DNA of 64,000 nt from Vibrio furnissii CIP 102972 (GTDB lineage Bacteria > Pseudomonadota > Gammaproteobacteria > Enterobacterales > Vibrionaceae): assembly GCF_000176175.1 (NCBI RefSeq), contig NZ_ACZP01000011.1:62001-126000 (forward strand), read 5' to 3'. Positions within the stretch are counted from its first letter, which is position 1. Each line of letters opens with the position of its first letter. Positions 25,636-34,524 of this stretch are shown here, piece by piece. The notes under the pieces were generated by a model. That model was not told the origin of the DNA. It was given only the letters and a program-made list of their open reading frames with translations, and searched no databases. The position numbers and the translations under genes were made by a program.

Positions 25636-26862
25636 ATGTTGAAAACTTATGCCAAATTAGACCACTCGATCCGTCAGTACATGCTGGTGACGTTCAACTA
25701 CTGGAACTTCACGCTGACGGATGGTGCGCTGCGCATGCTGGTGGTGCTCTATTTCCATCAGCTCGGTTACGACACGCTGGCGATCGCCTCGCTGTTTCTG
25801 TTTTACGAATTCTTTGGCGTGGTCACCAACCTCATCGGGGGTTGGTTGGGCGCGCGATTGGGGCTCAATCGCACCATGAACGTCGGGCTGGCGATGCAAA
25901 TCGTTGCGTTGGGAATGTTGGCGCTGCCCAGCGTGTGGCTGACCATTCCTTGGGTGATGGCGGCGCAGGCGCTGTCCGGCATCGCCAAAGACCTCAACAA
26001 GATGAGCGCCAAAAGCGCGATCAAAACGCTGGTGCCGGATGAACAACAGGGCGCGCTGTATCGCTGGGTCGCCATTTTAACCGGCTCGAAAAACGCCCTC
26101 AAAGGTGCGGGATTCTTTTTGGGTGGCGTGTTGCTGACGGCACTCGGTTTTCAGCTTGCGGTGGCGTGCATGGCGGCAGTGCTGGTGCTGGTGCTCATCG
26201 GCAGTTTGTGTTGGTTGAGTGCTGATCTTGGCAAAGCCAAAGCCAAGCCTAAGTTCTCGGAAATATTCTCCAAATCTCGGTCGGTGAACATTCTTTCGGC
26301 GGCGCGTCTGTTTTTGTTTGGCGCGCGCGATGTGTGGTTTGTGGTTGCACTGCCGGTTTATCTCGGCACGGTGTTTGGCTGGGATCACATCTGGGTGGGC
26401 GGATTTCTGGCGTTGTGGGTCATTGGTTATGGCGTGGTGCAAGGTTTTGCGCCGCGCATGACGGGTAAAGCGCAGGGTAAATTGCCAGATGGTCATGCGG
26501 CATTGCGCTGGGCGGTGATGCTGAGTGTGGTGACTGCGGGGGTGGCGCTCGGTGTCACGCTGAACTGGCACCCTCAATGGGTCATTACCATGGGCTTGAT
26601 GCTGTTTGGCGCGGTGTTTGCGGTCAACTCATCCCTGCATTCGTATTTGATCGTCAGTTATGCCAAGGGCGATGGCGTGTCGCTCGATGTGGGGTTTTAC
26701 TACATGGCAAACGCGATGGGGCGTTTAATCGGGACGATCTTATCAGGTTATCTATTTCAGGTGGGGGGGCTGGCCGCATGTCTCTGGGTGTCTTTGGGCT
26801 TCCTCATGCTGACCAGCCTTATTTCGCTCGGATTACCGAAACTGTCATCACAAGCCCGTTAA
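25636..26862 (+). CDS. arsJ: ArsJ, MFS exporter of 1-arseno-3-phosphoglycerate
   Basis: About 408 residues and 11-12 membrane helices, major facilitator superfamily. The N-terminal stretch YMLVTFNYWNFTLTDGALRM and SGIAKDLNKMSAKSAIK are typical of ArsJ. It pumps out the unstable arseno-phosphoglycerate made by the adjacent GAPDH, removing arsenate. Three in-frame ATGs compete: 25606 (inside the palindrome), 25621 and 25636. I prefer 25636 because GGATCGGA precedes it, but this is uncertain. Confidence 0.93.
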   Translation: MLKTYAKLDHSIRQYMLVTFNYWNFTLTDGALRMLVVLYFHQLGYDTLAIASLFLFYEFFGVVTNLIGGWLGARLGLNRTMNVGLAMQIVALGMLALPSVWLTIPWVMAAQALSGIAKDLNKMSAKSAIKTLVPDEQQGALYRWVAILTGSKNALKGAGFFLGGVLLTALGFQLAVACMAAVLVLVLIGSLCWLSADLGKAKAKPKFSEIFSKSRSVNILSAARLFLFGARDVWFVVALPVYLGTVFGWDHIWVGGFLALWVIGYGVVQGFAPRMTGKAQGKLPDGHAALRWAVMLSVVTAGVALGVTLNWHPQWVITMGLMLFGAVFAVNSSLHSYLIVSYAKGDGVSLDVGFYYMANAMGRLIGTILSGYLFQVGGLAACLWVSLGFLMLTSLISLGLPKLSSQAR

Positions 26863-26872
26863 ACGGGCTTGT
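26851..26872. terminator. Hairpin at the arsJ end
   Basis: CAAGCCCGTT and AACGGGCTTG pair around the arsJ stop codon. A long T-run is lacking on either strand, so it may act as a weak terminator or mRNA end stabiliser between convergent arsJ and dps. Confidence 0.55.
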
Positions 26873-26905
26873 GGCTTGATGGGGGGCGATGTGACGCGGA
26901 ATGGC

Positions 26906-27376
26906 TTATTGCAGCCATGCATTCAGCATCCACACCAGTTTTTCTTGTTCACGAATATAGTCGCTCATGAGCGCAGCGGTGCCTTCGTCGCCCGCTTCAC
27001 CGGCAAGTTCTGCAATGGTACGTTGCTGCGTGATCAGGGCGCTAAACCCGTTCACCAAACCGTTCATGGTGCTCTGACCGTCGGTCGCGTTGGTGTGCTC
27101 TTTGATCTCGGTGCTTTCCAAGTAGCTGCTAAAACTGTGCAGTGGTTGGTGGCCCAAGGTCAGAATACGTTCAGCCAGTTCATCGATTTTGAGTTGCAGA
27201 TCGGTGTAGATCTCTTCAAATTTAGCGTGTAGCTCAAAGAACTCTTTACCTTTGATATTCCAATGGTAACCGCGAGTGTTCATGTAGAACACCTGGTAGT
27301 TGGCCAGTAGGCGGTTGAGTGACTGAGCAAGTTGTTGGCTTTGGTTGCGGTCCAGGCCGATTAGATTAGTAGTCAT
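26906..27376 (-). CDS. dps: Dps, ferritin-like DNA-protection protein
   Basis: 156 residues forming the four-helix Dps/ferritin fold. Ferroxidase residues are seen in TRGYHWNIKGKEFFELHAKFEEIY (H and D/E positions near 35-60). The protein stores iron with peroxide and shields DNA. I use ATG 27376 (AAGGTGAG upstream); a longer frame to 27433 has no ribosome site. An OxyR-like half-site lies about 110 bases upstream. Confidence 0.94.
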   Translation of the reverse strand: MTTNLIGLDRNQSQQLAQSLNRLLANYQVFYMNTRGYHWNIKGKEFFELHAKFEEIYTDLQLKIDELAERILTLGHQPLHSFSSYLESTEIKEHTNATDGQSTMNGLVNGFSALITQQRTIAELAGEAGDEGTAALMSDYIREQEKLVWMLNAWLQ

Positions 27377-27486
27377 AACACTCACCTTCTTAGTAATCGA
27401 AAAATTAAATGGATTTCTGTGAAATCGTTGCAAGCATAATAACCCTGTACTTTGTAGACCTATATTCGATTGTGTGCATCGCTGTA

Positions 27487-27501
27487 ATAGGTATTAGCTA
27501 T
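27487..27501. promoter_or_regulatory. OxyR-like half-site upstream of dps
   Basis: The sequence ATAGGTATTAGCTAT fits the OxyR element ATAGnTnnnAnCTAT exactly. A full OxyR site needs two such elements one turn apart; the neighbouring positions match poorly. dps is OxyR-regulated in E. coli, so the site is plausible. It lies between dps (-) and the acyltransferase gene (+). Confidence 0.45.
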
Positions 27502-27606
27502 CAAAATCAAAAAGTTTGCGCGAGTTAACCCATCGTTGACCGCTGGTTTACACTTTGGCTACCAATCGTTCTATAGTGAGGTTTCGGTGTTTGATGAGCG
27601 TGAGTG

Positions 27607-28620
27607 ATGACGAAACGAATAATCTTTTTTGATATGTTGCGCTGTGTCGCGGCGGTGGCCGTGATCGGCATTCATGTGTTGGCGCCCTATCGGCAGGAAT
27701 TGGGCACGATTCCTTTGTCGGAGTGGCTGACCGCAGTCACGGTCAATGGCCTCAGTCGCTGGGCGGTGCCTGTGTTTATTCTGATTTCCGGTGCGTTGAT
27801 GCTGAGCGACCCGCGTCCTTTTGATCTCCATTATTATCTGCGACGTCGCTTAGGCAAGGTGCTGGTGCCTTTCATGATTTGGTCGCTGTTCTATGCGTAT
27901 CTCTCTGGGTGGAGTGCGAGCGGGTTTGATGGCCAAATCGCGCTTGAGACACTCAAACACAGCCCGCAGCACGAAACCTATTACCATCTGGGCTTTTTCT
28001 ATTACTTCATTCCGCTTTATTTTGTCATTCCGCTGTTCCAGTGGCTGGTGAAGCGGGTCGATACACTGGCGATTTGTGCGTGGGTGGCAGTGTGGATGCT
28101 GACCGCGACGCTGTTCCTGTTTTACATCGATGGCGTGTGGAATCTGGAACTGTGGCTCTACAGTGGCTACTTGTTGCTCGGCTATTTGCTGTATCAGAAA
28201 GTGCCCAACAACCGCTGGGTGGTGATGGCAGCGCTGCTGCTGGGGGGCGGTGCATTGTACGTCACGGTGACTTCGGTGGTTTCGGTGAGCCTGCAATATC
28301 AGAGCTACATCGTCGAGCGCTGGTTGTCGTACAAAACGCTCAATACCATTTTGGCAGCCAGCATGGTGTTTATTCTCTGCCGTGCGTGGGCTGATCATCT
28401 GTCGCCACGAGCGCAAACGGTGGTGGCGTTCATCAGTCAGCACAGCTTGGGGATTTACCTACTGCACCCCATCTTCTTGTGGCCGATGAAAGCCTACGGT
28501 TGGCATCAGGGACACCCGGGGTGGGTGATCCCCATGTGGATCGTGTTGAGCGGTGCGGCGTCGTTGGGCGTGAGCTGGTTGGTCTCACGCAGCGCGAAAA
28601 CCCGTTGGTTATTGCCCTAA
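27607..28620 (+). CDS. Acyltransferase-3 family membrane protein
   Basis: About 337 residues with 10 or so hydrophobic segments. The N-terminus FFDMLRCVAAVAVIGIHV, with R and H on the first helix, is typical of acyltransferase 3 (OafA/YiaH/WecH-like) enzymes, which acetylate or succinylate surface sugars. A late HSLGIYLLHP is also characteristic. The target is unknown, and no sugar-synthesis genes are nearby. The start is ATG 27607 (GTG 27604 is in frame). It ends convergently with the DUF2500 gene, overlapping by four bases. Confidence 0.85.
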   Translation: MTKRIIFFDMLRCVAAVAVIGIHVLAPYRQELGTIPLSEWLTAVTVNGLSRWAVPVFILISGALMLSDPRPFDLHYYLRRRLGKVLVPFMIWSLFYAYLSGWSASGFDGQIALETLKHSPQHETYYHLGFFYYFIPLYFVIPLFQWLVKRVDTLAICAWVAVWMLTATLFLFYIDGVWNLELWLYSGYLLLGYLLYQKVPNNRWVVMAALLLGGGALYVTVTSVVSVSLQYQSYIVERWLSYKTLNTILAASMVFILCRAWADHLSPRAQTVVAFISQHSLGIYLLHPIFLWPMKAYGWHQGHPGWVIPMWIVLSGAASLGVSWLVSRSAKTRWLLP

Positions 28621-28946
28621 CGTTGCAGGGCAAAATGAATAAAGTCGGTGCCGCGGTAGGTGAGTGTGCCGCGGTCGCCGGGATTCAGCGCGTGGAAATA
28701 GTGAATGCCAACCTGAAACTCCCGTTTTGGCCCCCATTGACCTTTTTGGACGTAAACCCAGTATTCTCGGTCATCTTGTCCCGGTAATGGGTGAGGGATA
28801 TCAATGCTTTGCTTGTCTAACACGGTGACTTGCACGTGGCGCTCCGGCGCGTTCTCCCCGTGTATGTGCCGACGATAGAAACGAGAAAACAACCACAGCC
28901 CGACGGCAATCAATCCGCCTAACGCAATCCAAAATACACCCGGCAT
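28617..28946 (-). CDS. DUF2500 (YhhM-like) membrane protein
   Basis: 109 residues with an N-terminal helix (about 4-22), then a soluble beta-rich domain with a VGIHYFHALNPGDRGTLTYRGT motif matching E. coli YhhM (YHALTVGDKGTLSYKGT). The function is unknown. A strong site GGAGG precedes ATG 28946. yhhM, yhhN and yhhL relatives all occur within 4 kb here, as near ftsYEX in E. coli. Confidence 0.82.
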   Translation of the reverse strand: MPGVFWIALGGLIAVGLWLFSRFYRRHIHGENAPERHVQVTVLDKQSIDIPHPLPGQDDREYWVYVQKGQWGPKREFQVGIHYFHALNPGDRGTLTYRGTDFIHFALQR

Positions 28947-29178
28947 TCACGCCTCCTTTTTGGTAGCAATGACATTCTAATAATCTGATTTTACGAGCAC
29001 TTTGACGAAATAACCCGCGTGATGCACAGTAATAGAGATGAGTTTTTCGGCAGGTATCACACTTTCATACTAGGATTGAAGGCTAAGCTAGAAGTGAGCT
29101 TTTCTCACCCCTATCTATGGAGTAAGACTCTGTTAACAAGAACGACAAAAACTGAGTGGATGAGCAAGGGAGGCGGTC

Positions 29179-29547
29179 ATGTCCGATAGTGAACAAGTAA
29201 TGATGCAAACGCGCAGGCTAGAGACATTGCTACGCATGCAATATCACGCCCAAGGGGACTCACTTGAAGCGCTGATCAACAGCTGTGCTGATCGTCTGCC
29301 GCATGATGTGTTAGCCAAGCTGCGCTATGTCGCCAGCATTGGTGGGGATGTCACGCAACAGGAGCATTACCAATTAGACGATCGAAAAGCCTTTCTGGCG
29401 GTCTGTTTGGAGTGTGAAAAAGAGCTAACCCCACGCAGTGGCCGATTTATTTGGCGAGTGGCGGTGATGTTAATGCTGCTGATGACCTTGGCGGCGATGG
29501 TGGTGTATTACATTCATTGGGAAGAGTTATCGCAACATCTGCAGTAA
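29179..29547 (+). CDS. Unidentified tail-anchored membrane protein
   Basis: 122 residues. The soluble helical body has three cysteines, including CLEC near residue 75-78. A single hydrophobic helix at about 93-113 lies near the C-terminus, suggesting a tail anchor with the body in the cytoplasm. The ribosome site GGGAGG before ATG 29179 is strong and a terminator follows, so it is a real gene. I do not recognise the family. Confidence 0.75.
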   Translation: MSDSEQVMMQTRRLETLLRMQYHAQGDSLEALINSCADRLPHDVLAKLRYVASIGGDVTQQEHYQLDDRKAFLAVCLECEKELTPRSGRFIWRVAVMLMLLMTLAAMVVYYIHWEELSQHLQ

Positions 29548-29565
29548 GCACAATATTGAGTACGA

Positions 29566-29594
29566 AAAAAAGGACGCCTTGGCGTCCTTTTTTG
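29566..29594. terminator. Bidirectional terminator
   Basis: AAAAAAAGGACGCC and GGCGTCCTTTTTT pair across two bases. It serves the 122-residue gene (+) and the small gene at 29610-29690 (-). Confidence 0.93.
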
Positions 29595-29609
29595 TTGTTT
29601 AACAGATGC

Positions 29610-29690
29610 TTAGTACATCATCGGCAGTGTCATCAAACCAACGATTACTGCGATCATTACTAGTCCTTGTTTCTGAGATGAAGAAATCAT
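29610..29690 (-). CDS. 26-residue membrane protein
   Basis: The frame MISSSQKQGLVMIAVIVGLM... ends in MMY (26 residues). A short polar start is followed by one hydrophobic helix (about 9-25). AAAGGAG lies seven bases upstream of the ATG, a near-ideal ribosome site, and a strong terminator follows the stop. These signals support a real small gene. The family is not recognised; it resembles the class of single-helix small membrane proteins. Confidence 0.68.
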   Translation of the reverse strand: MISSSQKQGLVMIAVIVGLMTLPMMY

Positions 29691-29704
29691 AACACTGCTC
29701 CTTT

Positions 29705-30442
29705 AAATTTGTTTCCTTCAGTGAATTTAGAATAGCACTAGTTTAACGGCTTGATCAAGACCATCTTTCTAAAATGGTTAAAAATGGCATTCTATATCTG
29801 GCTATCAGCCCTAAAATGGTGAGTTAAATGTGTGGTTTTGGTGCGTTTATCAATTAATCATTGTGAGTTTAAAATAATCTTTAGGTTTTATAAGATGTTG
29901 AATTTATTGTTTTTATAAAGGTTAATTTGATGTTTCATGATTGCTTTTGTCCGGTTTTTGCTAGTTAGCGGTGTGATGGAGGTGATTTTTAGGTGAATTC
30001 TCAATTTTTAAGAAAATTATTTTTATAGATGAGAATTAATCTCATCTTTTGGTGGTTGGTCCAGTTGTTTCTGAGTGTAAACTTCCTCAATAGTTTTGTT
30101 TTTGCATTGCAGGATAGCTGGCGGGATTTGAGGGGTTGTTTTTATTTAACTGTTTGATTTGTATTTATTTTGGTTTTTAATTTTTTGGGGTGGGACTTTG
30201 TGTTTTATGCGGTTTTCTTTGGGTTTTGTTATTGAAAACGTTGTTTTTTATCGTGTGGCTAGGCTGGCGTGTTTTTTCTGGGTTTGTTGATGAAAAGGTA
30301 AACAGGCCATGATGGGTGACAGTTTTAAACAGCCCCACAGTTTGCGGTTGAATCGCAATCAAGATCCAACTTTTGCCGCTTGGTTCTGGACATCGAATGT
30401 CACATGCCTACACTGGCGGCAGATTTCTAAAGAGGTAGAGGC
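29705..30442. other. Long gene-free, T-rich stretch
   Basis: About 740 bases with no supportable gene. From 29,900 to 30,300 the + strand is strikingly rich in T and G and poor in C. A 61-codon minus-strand frame (30177-30362) is low-complexity and lacks a ribosome site. The promoter of the small gene (-) and of yhhN (+) must lie at the edges. A small RNA is possible but no structure is convincing. Confidence 0.6.
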
Positions 30443-31072
30443 ATGTGGAGCTGGATTTCTGTCGCGGTATCGGGACTTATCAGCATTTCTGCGTTTGAAA
30501 ACAACAAACTCACGCACGCGTTAGTGTTTAAAGTGACGAGTTTAGCCCTGCTTCTCTATATCACCGTGACACATGCTGCGGCTGCTTCAGCGCCGGTCGT
30601 GTGGGTCGCTGTGGGCTTGTGCGCGGCGTTGCTGGCCGATGCGCTGCACCTATTGCAATGGCGGCCGAAACTCTGTTTTGGCGCCTTTTTGCTGTCGCAG
30701 CTGTTTTACAGCAAAGCGTTCTGGGTACAAATCTCCGGGGCCATCGTCTGGTGGCTACCTGCATTGCTGATTGCCACCAGCATTGTGGCCTTTTTCCTGC
30801 TGCTGCCGCAGCTCGATACGCTGATTTTCCCGGTGACGATCATGGGCATCATGCTGTTGCAGATGGCTTGGGCGGCGGGGGAAGTGTGGTTGAAGCTGCC
30901 TTCCGATGCTTCACTGGCTGGGTTTGTGGGCAGCTTGGTGTTGATGTTGTCGGCGTTGCTGCTGGCCATCCATGACTATCGGCACCCCTTGCCGTTGGGT
31001 CAGTACCTGATTTCTGGTAGCTATTTGTTGGCGCAAGGGCTGATTGTGGCCTCGGTTGTGCTGTTGCCCTGA
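30443..31072 (+). CDS. YhhN/TMEM86 family (lysoplasmalogenase-like) membrane protein
   Basis: 209 residues with about eight hydrophobic helices. Conserved acidic residues in LLADALHLL and in the C-terminal AIHDYRHP match the YhhN/TMEM86 family, whose animal members hydrolyse lysoplasmalogens. The bacterial substrate is not established. AGAGGTAGAGG precedes ATG 30443. Confidence 0.85.
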   Translation: MWSWISVAVSGLISISAFENNKLTHALVFKVTSLALLLYITVTHAAAASAPVVWVAVGLCAALLADALHLLQWRPKLCFGAFLLSQLFYSKAFWVQISGAIVWWLPALLIATSIVAFFLLLPQLDTLIFPVTIMGIMLLQMAWAAGEVWLKLPSDASLAGFVGSLVLMLSALLLAIHDYRHPLPLGQYLISGSYLLAQGLIVASVVLLP

Positions 31073-31139
31073 GCTACGTCAAAGCCAAGCGGCACTCCGT
31101 TGGGTACAGTTGATTTTTTCTACCCAAGCGAGAACGCTC

Positions 31140-31376
31140 ATGACACCGGACATTCATGCTCATCAAGTCCTTCACCTGATCAAACAAACCCCAATGACCG
31201 AAAGCGCGCTGCGTGACGTGGTGTGCCGCGAATTTGGTGCCAACGCACGTTTCCATACCTGCAAACTCAGCGGGTTGGATTTGGACAGCTTGCTGACCTT
31301 CTTTCAAGATAAACGCAAAGTGGTGATTGAGGACGGTCTCTGGCATCTCAACCAAGCGCGTGTGTGCCAGCATTAA
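31140..31376 (+). CDS. yecH: YecH-family metal-binding protein (DUF2492)
   Basis: 78 residues. The N-terminal DIHAHQVLHLI and the central ANARFHTCKLSG plus a C-terminal CQH match YecH, with His/Cys residues placed for metal binding. The real start is ATG 31140; the longer upstream frame overlaps yhhN and lacks support. The role is unknown. Confidence 0.85.
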   Translation: MTPDIHAHQVLHLIKQTPMTESALRDVVCREFGANARFHTCKLSGLDLDSLLTFFQDKRKVVIEDGLWHLNQARVCQH

Positions 31377-31473
31377 TGGCCGGAAACGGCGCATTTTTCA
31401 CCGTAATACACATCGAAATCCATAAGTGACGCTGATATACTGCGCAAAATTTTTGCTGTGGTATTGAGGTGTT

Positions 31474-32061
31474 ATGGAGATTTTATCGGCTGCGACCATG
31501 CTGTTTCTGATCATGGACCCGCTGGGCAACTTGCCCGTGGTGTTGTCCATTCTGAAACACTTGGATCCCAAACGTCGTCGTAAAGTGTTGGTTCGCGAGC
31601 TCTGTTTTGCGCTGGTGATTCTGATGCTGTTTCTGTTTGCCGGTCAATCGATACTCAGCTTCCTGCATGTGCAGCCAGAAACCTTAAGCATTTCCGGCGG
31701 TATCATTCTGTTTATTATCGCCATCAAGATGATTTTCCCCAGCGCTGGCAGCATCACCGGCCTTGCTGCGGGGGAAGAACCGTTTATCGTGCCGATGGCG
31801 ATTCCGATGATCGCCGGTCCGTCTGTGATTGCCGCGTTGCTGCTCTTGTCCACGCAATACCCAGACAACTTACTGGAGCTGTCGGCGGCGGTGATTCTCG
31901 CTTGGGCGGGCACGTTCCTGATTTTGATGTTCTATGGCTTCTTCCACAAAGTGCTCGGAGAGCGCGGCCTTAAAGCGGTCGAGCGCCTGATGGGACTGCT
32001 GTTGGTGATGATGTCGACGCAGATGCTGCTCAACGGCATTAAGAGTTACGTAGGGATGTAA
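31474..32061 (+). CDS. yhgN: YhgN, MarC-family membrane protein
   Basis: 195 residues with six hydrophobic helices. The FLIMDPLGNLPVVLSILKH start, IMPFPSA-like IKMIFPSAGS, and AGEEPFIVPMAIPMIAGP match E. coli YhgN closely. MarC-family proteins are of uncertain function and are not the multidrug regulator once assumed. GAGG precedes ATG 31474. Confidence 0.9.
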   Translation: MEILSAATMLFLIMDPLGNLPVVLSILKHLDPKRRRKVLVRELCFALVILMLFLFAGQSILSFLHVQPETLSISGGIILFIIAIKMIFPSAGSITGLAAGEEPFIVPMAIPMIAGPSVIAALLLLSTQYPDNLLELSAAVILAWAGTFLILMFYGFFHKVLGERGLKAVERLMGLLLVMMSTQMLLNGIKSYVGM

Positions 32062-32088
32062 AAAAACCGCCATTCGGCGGTTTTTTTA
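32060..32088. terminator. Bidirectional terminator of yhgN and the DUF1145 gene
   Basis: AAAAAACCGCC and GGCGGTTTTTTT form a stem with a 4-base loop and serve both converging genes. Confidence 0.93.
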
Positions 32089-32352
32089 CATCATGTGTTT
32101 GCGGCGAATATCGAGCAACGCAAAGATACCAAAAATCAAAATGGACCATTTCTCCCAGCCACTCATTTTGATTTTGTCACCAAACGCGCCAACGAAGATC
32201 AGCATCTGCAAACCGTGCATAAAAAACAGGAAGGCGGTCATGATGTACAGCGCGATCGCCGCTTTGCCCGGAAATGGCATCACGATGTTGATCAGCAGTA
32301 TCAACCAGACGAACGCGATGGCAGCTTTGGCTAACGCCAGCAGAATTTTCAT
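32086..32352 (-). CDS. DUF1145 (YhhL-like) membrane protein
   Basis: 88 residues with three hydrophobic helices (about 4-24, 28-55, 66-82). It matches DUF1145, whose E. coli member YhhL is also encoded after rsmD. The function is unknown. Its start overlaps the rsmD stop by four bases. Confidence 0.85.
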   Translation of the reverse strand: MKILLALAKAAIAFVWLILLINIVMPFPGKAAIALYIMTAFLFFMHGLQMLIFVGAFGDKIKMSGWEKWSILIFGIFALLDIRRKHMM

Positions 32353-32948
32353 TCGGATGTCCTTTCAAACAGTCGGTAACACACCTGACCCGCAATTTTC
32401 TCGCGATACAGTTGCCAGTGTTCTGGTAGCTCGGTCAGGGGCAGTTCTTTTTCGCTCTCAATATAAATCATGGCGTTGGGCGCAAGCCACCCGTTTTGCT
32501 CCAATAACTGCACCGTTTGTTGTAACAAACCTTGACGGAACGGCGGGTCGATAAACACCACATCGTAGCCTTGGCCCGGTTGGTTGAGGTAGGCGAGTGT
32601 ATCGGTGTTGATGGCTTCAATGGTGCTGGCTTTGAGTGCGGCGATGTTGGTTTTGAGTTGCGCAAAAGCTTGCGGGTTCATCTCCAGCATGGTGACCTTC
32701 TCGGCCTGACGTGACGCCGCTTCAAAACCTAAACCGCCAGAGCCGGCAAATAGGTCGAGGCACTTGGCGTGCGGAATGTCTTGGGCGAGCCAGTTAAACA
32801 GCGTTTCTTTGACGCGATCGGTGGTTGGGCGCAAGCCTTCTGCATCGTGCACGGGTAGTTTGCGTCCTCGCCACAGGCCGCTGATGATGCGAACCTGACC
32901 GCTGGGTGCGCGTTTTTGTGATGGGTTTTGCTGACGACGTCTTAGCAT
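32349..32948 (-). CDS. rsmD: RsmD, 16S rRNA m2G966 methyltransferase
   Basis: 199 residues. The SAM motif LDLFAGSGGLGFEA (about 64-77) and catalytic DPPF (near 136) are intact, with the N-terminal RIISGLWRGRKL RNA-binding start. It methylates G966 of 16S rRNA in assembled 30S subunits. It is divergent from ftsY as in E. coli. Confidence 0.95.
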   Translation of the reverse strand: MLRRRQQNPSQKRAPSGQVRIISGLWRGRKLPVHDAEGLRPTTDRVKETLFNWLAQDIPHAKCLDLFAGSGGLGFEAASRQAEKVTMLEMNPQAFAQLKTNIAALKASTIEAINTDTLAYLNQPGQGYDVVFIDPPFRQGLLQQTVQLLEQNGWLAPNAMIYIESEKELPLTELPEHWQLYREKIAGQVCYRLFERTSE

Positions 32949-33234
32949 AGATTTTTTGACCGCTAATTAAGTGTTACTATAGCCAGTCTGTGCGCCTTTT
33001 CGCCGGGCGAACAGAAGTTTGGCATTCAAAATTATGGCAAAGTGTATCAAGCAAGCGTAAAAGTTTTCACTGCTTTGTCATTATTCTTTGTGCAAAAGCG
33101 ATAATTCTTTAAGAAAAGAAGACACACCCAAGTCCCGTTGATGTGGCCTTATGGTTCATCCCTCGCTTGCTCAACGGCGTGCAGGGCGCAATCGGCTTCG
33201 GTGTGTGAGTTAAATCAATCCAGGATATCCCCAG
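32949..33234. promoter_or_regulatory. Divergent region between rsmD and ftsY
   Basis: About 290 bases without a gene. It must hold the promoters of rsmD (-) and the ftsYEX operon (+). I see no clear operator or structured RNA. Confidence 0.5.
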
Positions 33235-34452
33235 ATGACGGAAAAGAAGAAGCGTGGCTTACTGTCATGGCTTGGCTTTGGTGATGAAGAACAGAGCCAG
33301 AAACCAACAACCGATACAGAACAAGACGAACAACAGAACCCGGTTGAAGAGCCTGTCGCGGAACCCGAGACTGCCTTAGCAGAAGCAGAAGCAGAAGCAG
33401 AAGCAGAAGCAGAAGCAGAAGCAGAAGCAGAAGCAGAAGCAGAAACAGACGTTGCAACCGAGGTCGCGGTTGACGAAGTAATACCAGCCACCACGCAGCC
33501 GGAACGTGTGCAAGAACAAGAAAAACCCACCGAAAGCTTTTTTGCGCGCCTGAAACGTAGCCTAAGTCGCACCAAAGCCAACATCGGCGCCGGTTTCTTT
33601 GGCTTGTTTAAAGGCAAGAAAATTGACGACGACTTGTTTGAAGAGTTGGAAGAACAACTGTTGGTGGCCGATGTCGGGATGGACACCACACTCAAAATCA
33701 TCGCCAGCCTGACCGAAAAATCATCGCGTCAGCAACTGCGTGACGGCGAAGCCTTGTATGGTGTGCTCAAAGACGAGATGGCCGAGATTCTGTCGACAGT
33801 TGAGCAGCCGCTGGTGATCGATAGCAGTAAAACGCCATTCGTGATCCTGATGGTGGGCGTGAACGGTGTGGGTAAAACCACCACCATCGGTAAGCTGGCT
33901 AAACAGTTCCAAGCCGAAGGCAAGAAAGTGATGCTGGCGGCGGGTGATACGTTCCGCGCCGCAGCGGTCGAGCAACTGCAAATTTGGGGCGAGCGCAACA
34001 ACGTCCCTGTGATTGCGCAGCACACGGGCGCCGATAGTGCTTCGGTGATTTACGATGCGATTGAAGCGGCAAAAGCGCGTGGTGTGGATGTGGTGATCGC
34101 CGATACCGCTGGCCGTTTGCAAAATAAAGCGAACCTGATGGAAGAGCTGCGCAAAATCGTGCGCGTGATGAAGAAGATCGACGATTCAGCGCCGCACGAA
34201 ATCATGCTGACGCTTGATGCGGGTACCGGCCAGAATGCCATCAGCCAAGCGAAGCTGTTTAGCGACGTGGCGCCGCTGACCGGGATCACGCTGACCAAAC
34301 TCGATGGCACCGCCAAAGGCGGCGTGATTTTTGCGATTGCCGATCAGTTCCAAATTCCAATTCGTTACATCGGTGTCGGTGAAGGCATTGACGATCTGCG
34401 TCCATTTGCAACGCAGGAATTTATCGACGCGCTGTTTAGTCGCGACGAGTAA
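33235..34452 (+). CDS. ftsY: FtsY, signal recognition particle receptor
   Basis: 405 residues. The acidic N-terminal A domain (to about 95) contains 11 consecutive Ala-Glu pairs (residues 49-70). The N domain precedes the GTPase, with G1 GVNGVGKTTT (near 208), DTFRAAAVEQL, DTAGR and TKLDGTAKGG. FtsY docks ribosome-SRP complexes at the inner membrane for co-translational insertion. It leads the ftsY-ftsE-ftsX operon. Confidence 0.96.
   Translation: MTEKKKRGLLSWLGFGDEEQSQKPTTDTEQDEQQNPVEEPVAEPETALAEAEAEAEAEAEAEAEAEAEAETDVATEVAVDEVIPATTQPERVQEQEKPTESFFARLKRSLSRTKANIGAGFFGLFKGKKIDDDLFEELEEQLLVADVGMDTTLKIIASLTEKSSRQQLRDGEALYGVLKDEMAEILSTVEQPLVIDSSKTPFVILMVGVNGVGKTTTIGKLAKQFQAEGKKVMLAAGDTFRAAAVEQLQIWGERNNVPVIAQHTGADSASVIYDAIEAAKARGVDVVIADTAGRLQNKANLMEELRKIVRVMKKIDDSAPHEIMLTLDAGTGQNAISQAKLFSDVAPLTGITLTKLDGTAKGGVIFAIADQFQIPIRYIGVGEGIDDLRPFATQEFIDALFSRDE
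33379..33444 (+). repeat. GCAGAA hexanucleotide repeat (11 copies) in ftsY
   Basis: Eleven perfect GCAGAA units encode (Ala-Glu)11. Because the unit is two codons, gain or loss of copies keeps the frame. Confidence 0.97.
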
Positions 34453-34466
34453 TTGAATCTGCCACA

Positions 34467-34496
34467 CAGCCAGACGTATCGTATTGCGTCTGGCTG
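34467..34496 (+). repeat. Hairpin between ftsY and ftsE
   Basis: CAGCCAGACG and CGTCTGGCTG pair across 10 bases. No T-run follows, so it is more likely an mRNA-stability or partial attenuation element than a full terminator. Confidence 0.6.
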
Positions 34497-34524
34497 GGGT
34501 TAACGGTCAACAGGGGAAGGATAC

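Noticed and set aside
30177..30362. 61-codon minus-strand frame in the T-rich stretch
   Set aside because: Its Lys/Thr/Asn-rich, low-complexity product follows from the base bias; no ribosome site.
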